Of a DNA stretch of 11,210 nt, positions 5,653-11,210 are shown piece after piece; positions within the stretch are counted from its first letter, which is position 1; each line of letters starts with the position of its first letter. Source of the DNA: Candidatus Shapirobacteria bacterium (GTDB taxonomy: Bacteria; Patescibacteriota; Microgenomatia; UBA12405; JAUWLS01). The notes under the pieces are model-generated. The model had not been told where the DNA came from, made no database searches, and saw nothing but the letters and a program-made list of their open reading frames with translations. The DNA is taken from assembly GCA_030667285.1 (NCBI GenBank), contig DAOUWE010000008.1, forward strand, positions 1-11,210, given 5' to 3'. Position numbers and translations under genes: made by a program.

Positions 5653-6326
5653 AAGTATTTTCCTTTCTTTTTGTCTTTAATAACTTTTCCCCTATCAAGA
5701 CGAACGACTCTGGTTTTTAGAGAATCAACGATCTCCATGTCGTGAGTGGCCATAATGATAGTAGTTTTGTCTTCCTTGTTTATTTTTCTTAAAAGCTCCA
5801 CTAGTTTCCAGCCGGATTCGGGGTCGAGGTTGCCCGTGGGCTCATCGGCTAAGATTAAAAGAGGCTTGACGGCTAGGGCTCGGGCCAGGGAAGCTCTTTG
5901 AAGCTCTCCACCCGAAAGCTGAGAGGGAAAAAGATCAGTTTTTTCTTCGAGATTTGTTTTTTTCAAAACCTTTTTTATAACTTCGTCTCTTTCTTGTTTG
6001 GGAGTATTGATAATGTCTAGGGCCAGTTCAATATTTTCGTAAACTGTTTTATCCATAACCAAGCGTGTGTCCTGGTAAACAGTTCCTATGAGACGGCGAA
6101 TTTCTTCTATTTTTCCTTTTTTGTTTTTCTTTTTGGGGAAAGTTACAATGATTTCTCCGGAAGTGGGCTTAGTGGCGGCGAGGATTAGTTTGATGAGGGT
6201 GGTTTTACCGGCCCCGGAAGGTCCAACGATAAAAAGAAATTCTCCGCTTTTAACCTCAAAAGAGACTCTGTCTAGAGATTTCATCTCCCCGTAAGCCTTT
6301 GTAATGCGAGAAAAAGTAAGATCCAT
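5649..6326 (-). CDS. ftsE: Cell-division ATP-binding protein FtsE
   Basis: 225 residues, the normal FtsE length. Walker A GPSGAGKT (35-42), Q-loop VYQD (83-86), ABC signature LSGGE (137-141), Walker B LLILADEP with DEPTGNLDP (156-169) and the H-loop ATHD (His195) are all intact, so it should hydrolyse ATP. It forms the cytoplasmic dimer that drives FtsX. A slightly longer Lys-rich insert around 65-72 follows strand 3. It starts three bases after the stop of the upstream anchored-protein gene and ends in a 4-base overlap with ftsX. The order prfB-(x)-ftsE-ftsX matches the frequent prfB-ftsE-ftsX arrangement in Gram-positive genomes, here with one extra gene inserted. Confidence 0.95.
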   Translation of the reverse strand: MDLTFSRITKAYGEMKSLDRVSFEVKSGEFLFIVGPSGAGKTTLIKLILAATKPTSGEIIVTFPKKKNKKGKIEEIRRLIGTVYQDTRLVMDKTVYENIELALDIINTPKQERDEVIKKVLKKTNLEEKTDLFPSQLSGGELQRASLARALAVKPLLILADEPTGNLDPESGWKLVELLRKINKEDKTTIIMATHDMEIVDSLKTRVVRLDRGKVIKDKKKGKYL

Positions 6327-6329
6327 TTT

Positions 6330-6842
6330 TTACTTAAGAACCTTGACTAAACCGACATCCATAAACCAGCCGGCTTTTTGAGAGTCAAAGGTTTCTCCCC
6401 AAATTTCTACTTCACGACCATCAAAAAGATCGAGGTCGAGAACGGAAGAGACGAGATAAATTGTCTGGTCTTCTCTGTCGTCACGAAGGAGTTTGTGGGT
6501 GCCTTCGGTGTCCAGGCCATTTTTCGCAAGGAGTCCTTGAGCAGGATCTTTGAAAGATTGATCAGTATCGCCATATGACTTTCCGATTTCAAGACTACCG
6601 GTTTTTTCGAGGTCTTCGGAACTGATAACGTCTTCGCTTTCTATGCCTTCTCTAGAGATGGGTTTTCCTGAAGCCTGATCGGAAGGAGGAGCGATTCTAG
6701 AAAGAAAAAAGCCGAAAATAAGGGCGAAAAAGATAGTAACGACAAAGGAAATCTTTTTCTTTTTCTTTCCTTGGTGAGGGAGTTGAGTAATAGGTTCCGG
6801 TTGTGGCTCTTGTTGGGGTGATAGATTTTTTATTTCTTCCAT
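6330..6842 (-). CDS. Hypothetical membrane-anchored protein between prfB and ftsE
   Basis: 170 residues. The cytoplasmic N-terminus is Gln/Pro/Glu-rich and followed by five Lys. One membrane helix lies at about 31-50, then an acidic linker at 55-100. A C-terminal extracellular domain (about 100-170) ends in alternating strands (TIYLVSSVLDLDLFDGREVEIWG, then GWFMDVGLVKVL), which resembles a small OB-like beta barrel by pattern only. I recognise no family. It sits directly before ftsE (3-base gap) and behind its own possible promoter, so it probably leads the ftsEX transcription unit and could be an envelope partner of it; that is inference. No Shine-Dalgarno sequence is present. Confidence 0.65.
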   Translation of the reverse strand: MEEIKNLSPQQEPQPEPITQLPHQGKKKKKISFVVTIFFALIFGFFLSRIAPPSDQASGKPISREGIESEDVISSEDLEKTGSLEIGKSYGDTDQSFKDPAQGLLAKNGLDTEGTHKLLRDDREDQTIYLVSSVLDLDLFDGREVEIWGETFDSQKAGWFMDVGLVKVLK

Positions 6843-6848
6843 GAAGTC

Positions 6849-6877
6849 AGTATACTATTAAACTAAAGCTTTTTTAA
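6849..6877 (-). promoter_or_regulatory. Possible promoter for the ftsEX unit, leaderless start
   Basis: Minus strand TATACT (6854-6849, 5 of 6) ends six bases before the ATG at 6842; a weak TTAAAA (6877-6872) lies 17 bases upstream of it. Transcription would begin at or next to the ATG. Confidence 0.4.
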
Positions 6878-7948
6878 AGAACTTTCGATGAATGGATCTA
6901 AATCTCCATCGAGAACGACCTGAGCGTTGTTGGTTTCATGCTTGGTTCTTAGATCCTTAACCATTTTGTAGGGATGAAGAACATAGGACCGGATTTGATT
7001 ACCCCAGCTGGCAGTTTTGTTTTCACCTTTTATTTCTTTAGACTCAGAGAGTCTTTTTTCTTCTTTTTGCTGCCAAAGTTTTGAAGAGATGATTTGCATG
7101 GCGATTTCGCGATTTTGCTCTTGGCTACGCTGAGATCTACAAACAACGGTGATACCACTGGGCTTGTGGATCAGGCGAACAGCGGTGGAAACTTTATTGA
7201 CGTTTTGTCCGCCGGCACCACCGGACCGAAAGGCTTGGAATTCAATTTCTGAAGGATCGATTTCAACTGATTCTAGTTTGTCTAGGATGGGAGTGACTTC
7301 TACTTTGGAAAAGGAGGTTTGGCGAAGATTGTCTGCATTGAAAGGAGAGAGTCTGACCAGGCGGTGAGCGCCTGATTCGTTTTTTAAATAGCCGTAGGCG
7401 TAAGGTGCGTCAACTTTTATGGATACTGATTTGATACCGGCTTCTTCCCCGCTAATAAGATCAATAACTTGATATGGCCAGTCCTTTTTTTCAAAAAAAC
7501 GAATATACATGCGCTGAAGCATGGCTGACCAGTCCATGGCTTCGGTTCCACCCTGGCCGGCGTGAATGGAAAGAACGGCGCTTCTTTGATCGTGAGGTCC
7601 GGAAAGATAGGTTTTTAATTCTAGTTTGTTGATTCGTTTTGTTAATTTTGAGTATTCCCTTTTCAGCTCGGCTTCTATCTGAGAATCCGGCTGGGTGGCC
7701 AAAAGATCGGAAATTTCTTCTAAGGAGGCAAGGTTTTTCTTTAATTCAGAAAACTGTTCCAGTGTTTCTTCAAGCTGGCTAATTTCTTTGAAAATTCGAG
7801 TCGCTTTTTCTCTATTATCCCAGATATTGGGAACGTCGGAGTCGGACCTTAAACCGGTAAGGTCTTTTTTAATTTTAGGAAGGTCCATTTTTTCCTCAAT
7901 GGCTTGGAGGCGCAGGGTTAGTTCCTTTAGGGATGATTTTTCTACCAT
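6863..7948 (-). CDS. prfB: Peptide chain release factor 2 (RF2)
   Basis: 361 residues, full length. The SPF anticodon-like tripeptide is at 201-203 (HRLVRLSPF), which selects UAA/UGA and marks RF2 rather than RF1. The catalytic GGQ is at 246-248 ([11 protein letters not shown]), which triggers peptidyl-tRNA hydrolysis on the ribosome. The [11 protein letters not shown] segment (130-140) is typical. The frame is continuous from the ATG: the CTT-TGA-C programmed +1 frameshift found near codon 25 of many prfB genes is absent, so that autoregulation is missing. In the decoding loop the residue usually His (RHTSF) is Gln210 (RQTSF), a variant I believe occurs in other phyla. The ATG overlaps the upstream stop (ATGGTAG), implying translational coupling. 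Its presence fits TGA being used as a stop here. Confidence 0.96.
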   Translation of the reverse strand: MVEKSSLKELTLRLQAIEEKMDLPKIKKDLTGLRSDSDVPNIWDNREKATRIFKEISQLEETLEQFSELKKNLASLEEISDLLATQPDSQIEAELKREYSKLTKRINKLELKTYLSGPHDQRSAVLSIHAGQGGTEAMDWSAMLQRMYIRFFEKKDWPYQVIDLISGEEAGIKSVSIKVDAPYAYGYLKNESGAHRLVRLSPFNADNLRQTSFSKVEVTPILDKLESVEIDPSEIEFQAFRSGGAGGQNVNKVSTAVRLIHKPSGITVVCRSQRSQEQNREIAMQIISSKLWQQKEEKRLSESKEIKGENKTASWGNQIRSYVLHPYKMVKDLRTKHETNNAQVVLDGDLDPFIESSLKKL

Positions 7949-8319
7949 TCTTCTACGATATCTTTATAAATTTGAGTAACGATTTCTTTTTTAATTTGAT
8001 TAATTTGTTTTTGAGGAAATCCATCTAGTGAGTCTTTTATCTTGTCAGCGAAGTTTTGGATTTCTTTTTGGCTTGTTTCTAAAATTTCTTTTTTTTCAGG
8101 AGAAAGATTTTCCATATATTCAGGAAGTTCTTTGTCGAGATTAAGGTTAAGGTCAGTTTCTCCCAAAACAGGTAAGCTGGTTTCGAAAGCAGTATTTCGA
8201 GACAGGTAGCCAAGCGATAAATAAATCAGGAAAAGAAAGATGACCCAGCGAATAATTTTCTTGAGAGTTATTTTGAAAGACTTCTTTTTCGAAGAGCCTT
8301 TTTTCTTTTTTTTGGCCAC
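7942..8319 (-). CDS. Hypothetical small membrane-anchored protein, GTG start
   Basis: 125 residues. The start is GTG at 8319. A strongly basic N-terminus (about 12 Lys in the first 22 residues) leads to one membrane helix (about 23-40), so the rest should face outward. That part (41-125) is acidic then helical, with EIQNF and repeated I/L heptad-like spacing. No family is recognised. It overlaps the prfB start by 7 bases, making it the first gene of a possible prfB unit. An extended -10 (TGCTACAAT) ends five bases before the GTG, with no room for a Shine-Dalgarno sequence, so a leaderless mRNA is likely if that promoter is real. Confidence 0.65.
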   Translation of the reverse strand: MAKKKKKGSSKKKSFKITLKKIIRWVIFLFLIYLSLGYLSRNTAFETSLPVLGETDLNLNLDKELPEYMENLSPEKKEILETSQKEIQNFADKIKDSLDGFPQKQINQIKKEIVTQIYKDIVEEW

Positions 8320-8324
8320 AACTT

Positions 8325-8333
8325 ATTGTAGCA
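8325..8333 (-). promoter_or_regulatory. Possible extended -10 promoter, leaderless start
   Basis: Minus strand TGCTACAAT (8333-8325) matches TGnTATAAT at 5 of 6 in the hexamer plus the TG. The hexamer ends five bases before the GTG at 8319. No convincing -35, as is common with extended -10 promoters. Confidence 0.45.
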
Positions 8334-8344
8334 GGCAGAGGTTC

Positions 8345-9262
8345 TCAGATGGTTTCCAGGTAGTCGATAATGGGTGGAGCGCCAATGAGGCATTTTCCTT
8401 CAGCAAAAAGGAAGGGGACACCGACTCTTTGAGGATCTTCTCCGCATTCTTCGGCTTTTTCCAATAATTCGGCATTATTCGCTTCATTCTCCCAGGATTC
8501 TTTGATGATAAGCTCGTCTCGGCGTCCTTCTTTGTCTAAATAATCAAGAACAGTGTGGCAGTGAGGACAAGTTTCGCCATAATAAAGAATGGGTTTTTCT
8601 TCTAAAACGGTGGGTTCAACTTTTTCGACTTCGACTTTTTCGCCCAAAGTTTGAGGTTCGATACTGTCAATGCTTATAGAAATTATTTTATCTCCTATTT
8701 CCATGGATTTGGCAATGTCCAGGCCCTCGGTGACTTCTCCAAAGTTAGTATATTGGCCGGTTAGCCAGGAACAATCGGCAATACAAACAAAGAACTGAGA
8801 GTCGTTGGAAACCTTGATGTCTCCTCCACGAGCTACACCCAGACTACCTTCCTTGAAAGGAGTTTGAGAAAGTTCAGTGGCCTGTTCTCCCCCGCCGGTA
8901 CCATTGCCCAGAGGGTCTCCGCCTTGAACTACCCAGTCTTCAACGCGGTGAAAGGTGAGGCCTTCGTAATAGGCAGATTCAGCTTTGTCGGTGAAATTTT
9001 TGACGGTTTGAGGAGCGACTTGAGGAAAAAGAGCAAGAACAATGTCTCCCTTGGAAGTTTTGAGTGTGGCCGTGAGTTCTTTAGCCAACTCTTCGGTTTG
9101 AGGAACAAGAGTAGGAGTGGGGGTAGGGGCGACTTCCTCTTTTGCAGAGTCGAGGGCGATTTGGTCAGTAGTGTTTTGAGTCATGTTGAGTGTACAAGCT
9201 GATAAAATAAAAACGGAAAAAATAAGTGAAAAAATACCAGTAAACAGTTTTGTTTTTTTCAT
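8345..9262 (-). CDS. Lipoprotein: cyclophilin-type peptidyl-prolyl isomerase fused to a CPHC thioredoxin-fold domain
   Basis: 305 residues. A signal peptide ends in the lipobox LSAC (Cys23 would be lipidated). A Pro/Thr linker (44-55) leads to a cyclophilin domain (about 64-203) with the catalytic Arg in FHRVEDW (104-110), QGGDP (113-117), GTGGG, and the later tryptophan in SWLTGQYTNFGEV. After a Glu/Val-rich linker a second domain (about 223-305) has strand ILYYG, active site CPHC (232-235) and cis-Pro loop GVPFLF, as in glutaredoxin/thioredoxin-fold oxidoreductases. CPHC is the DsbA motif. The protein would sit on the outer face of the membrane and help exported proteins fold, by proline isomerisation plus thiol-disulfide exchange. 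It starts 19 bases after the ABC exporter gene. The combined role is inference; each domain call is firm. Confidence 0.9.
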   Translation of the reverse strand: MKKTKLFTGIFSLIFSVFILSACTLNMTQNTTDQIALDSAKEEVAPTPTPTLVPQTEELAKELTATLKTSKGDIVLALFPQVAPQTVKNFTDKAESAYYEGLTFHRVEDWVVQGGDPLGNGTGGGEQATELSQTPFKEGSLGVARGGDIKVSNDSQFFVCIADCSWLTGQYTNFGEVTEGLDIAKSMEIGDKIISISIDSIEPQTLGEKVEVEKVEPTVLEEKPILYYGETCPHCHTVLDYLDKEGRRDELIIKESWENEANNAELLEKAEECGEDPQRVGVPFLFAEGKCLIGAPPIIDYLETI

Positions 9263-9281
9263 TTTAGTAGTTTACCACAGC

Positions 9282-11012
9282 TTAAATCTTTTTCAGTTGG
9301 AGATTCCAAAAATGGCGGTAAAGACTCTTGGGATTTCTTAGAAGAGAGCGATGGGATCCTGTTTCTTCAACCTTCCCGTCTTCCATAACTACGATTTTGT
9401 CGGCGCGCATGACCGTGGACAGACGATGGGAGATAATAATAGTAGTTTTGTTTTTGGACATTTTCCAAAAAGCATCTTGAATCATTTTTTCGGACTCGGA
9501 ATCAAGACTGGAGGTGGCTTCGTCGAAAACAATAATTTCAGGATCAGAAAGAATCATGCGAGCAATGGCCAGGCGTTGTTTTTGGCCACCGGAAAGTTTA
9601 ATACCTCTTTCCCCTACTTGAGTTTGATATTTTTTAGGCAGAGTCTCGATAAAATCGGATAAATTGGCCATTTTGGCGGCGGCTTTTATTTCCTTTTGGC
9701 CGGCACGACTGATTCCATAACTAATGTTGTAAGCGATAGTGTTGTTGAAGAGAACGGGTTCTTGAGGAACGATGCCGATGAAAGAACGGAGGTGGTTTTT
9801 CTTCATTTTTTTGAGATCTACACCATCAATGCTGAGGTGTCCCCTTTGAGGATCGTAAAAACGCATCAGAAGTTTAACGATGGTTGTTTTGCCGGCTCCG
9901 GATCGACCGACGAAGGCGACAGATTCGCCTTGACGAATTTGAAGATTTAGATTTTTGATAGCGTTGGCCTTACCCTCAGGATAGGAAAAAGAAAGATTTT
10001 TAAATTCTATTTCCCCGGAAACTGATTTGAGATGAATAGGTTTTTTAGGATCTTTAATTTGAACCTGTTGGTCTAATATGTCGAAATATTTGGAAAGATC
10101 GGTGAAGTTTTTGGCAATATCTCGAGAGCTCCAGAGAAGCTGAAAAAATTGACCGAAAAAGCTATGTAAAAAACCAATGATTAGGGCCAAGTCACCGGGA
10201 GAATAAACACCCTGAACGGTTTGATGAATGGCAAACAGGAGAATCAAGAAAAAGCTGAGTTCGGCCGGCAGACCGATACCGATGTCGAACATTCTGAAAG
10301 ACATGGCATATTTCCAGAGCTTTTCAACCCAGGGTTTAAATTTTCTTCGAAGGCGGTTTATTTCCCAGTTTTCTTTAGCGAAGAGTTTGACGGTTTCGTA
10401 GTTTAAAAGGTTGTCAACAATAACAGCAGTAACGCTGTCTTCGGTTTTGTTGAATTCCTTCCTGGTTTTGATATTTTTTTGAATGAGCGATCGGGATAAA
10501 ACCAGGTTGACGGCAATGGAAGCAAGAAGAAGGTAGCTGATGGCCGGATGAGTGAAGGCGAAATAGATAATGGCTATTAAAAAACCAATAAAAACCTTTA
10601 CAATTTGAATGTTGAAAGAATGGAAAAGGCTGAAAAAAGCTCCGTCGCCCCTTCTGATAACACTGATGAGAGATCCGGTATTTTTTTCTGTATGATAGGC
10701 AAAATCGAGATCTTGGATTTTTTTCACCACATTGATGCGGACATCGCGGGCGGCACGAATAAGAGCAATATCTCCGAGAGTGTAGGTCAGAATGTCAAAG
10801 AGAGTGTGGGCGAGCCTAACCGCAACGAAGATAATAAGCAGTTTGACTAGAATCCAGTAATCCAAAGAAGGAGCGGCGTCGATAAAAAGCTTGTAAAAAT
10901 AAGGCTGAACGTTTTGAGTAACAGCCAAACCAAGCAAGGCGAAACAGAAGCCGGTAAGGGCCCTGGGATAGACCAACAAGAAGCGATAAAATGTTTTTAG
11001 ATTTTTTAGCAC
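9282..11012 (-). CDS. ABC exporter, fused membrane and ATPase domains (MsbA/MDR type)
   Basis: 576 residues, the normal half-transporter size; functions as a homo- or heterodimer. The N-terminal membrane domain (about 1-300) has six helices. The ATPase domain (about 333-576) has Tyr344 as A-loop, Walker A GRSGAGKT (369-376), Q-loop Gln417, signature LSGGQ (473-477), Walker B IIVFDEA (493-499) and His529, all intact. The start codon is GTG, with CGGGG about 10 bases upstream as a weak ribosome site; in-frame sequence above it meets a TAG without a better start. Substrate cannot be read from sequence; lipid, peptide or drug export are all possible. The cyclophilin lipoprotein gene follows 19 bases downstream. 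Confidence 0.9.
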   Translation of the reverse strand: MLKNLKTFYRFLLVYPRALTGFCFALLGLAVTQNVQPYFYKLFIDAAPSLDYWILVKLLIIFVAVRLAHTLFDILTYTLGDIALIRAARDVRINVVKKIQDLDFAYHTEKNTGSLISVIRRGDGAFFSLFHSFNIQIVKVFIGFLIAIIYFAFTHPAISYLLLASIAVNLVLSRSLIQKNIKTRKEFNKTEDSVTAVIVDNLLNYETVKLFAKENWEINRLRRKFKPWVEKLWKYAMSFRMFDIGIGLPAELSFFLILLFAIHQTVQGVYSPGDLALIIGFLHSFFGQFFQLLWSSRDIAKNFTDLSKYFDILDQQVQIKDPKKPIHLKSVSGEIEFKNLSFSYPEGKANAIKNLNLQIRQGESVAFVGRSGAGKTTIVKLLMRFYDPQRGHLSIDGVDLKKMKKNHLRSFIGIVPQEPVLFNNTIAYNISYGISRAGQKEIKAAAKMANLSDFIETLPKKYQTQVGERGIKLSGGQKQRLAIARMILSDPEIIVFDEATSSLDSESEKMIQDAFWKMSKNKTTIIISHRLSTVMRADKIVVMEDGKVEETGSHRSLLRNPKSLYRHFWNLQLKKI

Positions 11013-11050
11013 GGCAAAAATACCCCGAAACTCATAACAAGGGTGAATAG

Positions 11051-11079
11051 ATTCTAGCTAGACAGGCAGGAAAAAACAA
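11051..11079 (-). promoter_or_regulatory. Predicted sigma70 promoter of the ABC exporter gene
   Basis: Minus strand TTGTTT (11079-11074), 17-base spacer, TAGAAT (11056-11051, 5 of 6). Start near 11044 gives a leader of about 32 bases before the GTG. The -35 lies 6 bases after the upstream gene's stop codon; no terminator is visible between them. Confidence 0.5.
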
Positions 11080-11084
11080 GGGGG

Positions 11085-11210
11085 TTATTGCGGAAAAAGC
11101 AGTTCTTGAATTTTTTTTCTTAAACCAAGACTTCGGGGAATTGTCGGCAAATGGGTTGATCCGTGTTTTTTTACTTGAGAAATGGCTTTTTTTATCTGCT
11201 GAGCGGGATA
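11085..11210 (-). CDS. C-terminal end of an unrecognised protein (partial)
   Basis: An open frame enters from the right edge and ends at TAA (11085-11087): 41 residues, basic, running from YPAQQIKKAI to LRKKIQELLFPQ. It contains HGSTHLPTIPRSLGL, which reads like a genuine folded-protein tail, but I cannot name the family. Orientation matches all downstream genes. Confidence 0.6.
   Translation of the reverse strand, partial: YPAQQIKKAISQVKKHGSTHLPTIPRSLGLRKKIQELLFPQ

Overview
The window reads as a piece of a small, streamlined bacterial genome, most likely a Patescibacteria/CPR member and perhaps from the Microgenomates group. This rests on gene style, not a phylogenetic test. Nearly all genes lie head to tail on the minus strand with tiny gaps or overlaps. 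Shine-Dalgarno sequences are rare or weak, Pro/Thr-rich anchored surface proteins and SipW-type signal peptides are present, and several membrane-anchored small proteins are unrecognised. TGA serves as a normal stop codon and an RF2 gene is present, so this is standard code 11, not the UGA-recoding CPR lineages.

Layout in the direction of minus-strand transcription (right to left). The end of an unrecognised gene (11085-11210) is followed by a promoter and an MsbA-type ABC exporter (9282-11012). Next come a lipoprotein fusing a cyclophilin to a CPHC thioredoxin-fold domain (8345-9262), a small anchored protein (7942-8319) and prfB/RF2 (6863-7948). A cell-division cluster follows: an anchored protein of unknown function (6330-6842), ftsE (5649-6326), ftsX (4780-5652), and a secreted coiled-coil protein ending in a C39-like cysteine peptidase (3583-4770). 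That last protein is the likely FtsEX-controlled cell-wall enzyme or its functional stand-in. Two hypothetical reading frames in the same phase, separated by one TAA, follow (3383-3580, 2972-3328). Then come a Pro/Thr-rich membrane-anchored surface protein (2015-2959) and a VanZ-like membrane protein (1636-2028).

The 600-base stretch from about 1040 to 1635 has no conventional gene and is the most unusual part. It holds what look like two divergent RNA genes that share one -35 element (TTGTCAA, 1394-1400). To the left, on the minus strand, is a roughly 105-nt RNA whose 5' end pairs with a downstream segment in a perfect 9-bp stem and which ends in a textbook terminator. To the right, on the plus strand, is a roughly 230-nt RNA with four strong nested helices and a terminal T run, overlapping the vanZ 3' end in antisense. 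A second terminator and a fresh promoter then lead into a 32-residue single-helix membrane peptide and a TasA/CalY-like secreted protein (1-1007, cut by the window edge).

Together the genes concern the cell envelope: division-site wall hydrolysis (FtsEX plus peptidase), folding of exported proteins (cyclophilin/thiol domain), export (ABC) and surface proteins. RF2 is the cytoplasmic exception, in its frequently seen position next to ftsEX.
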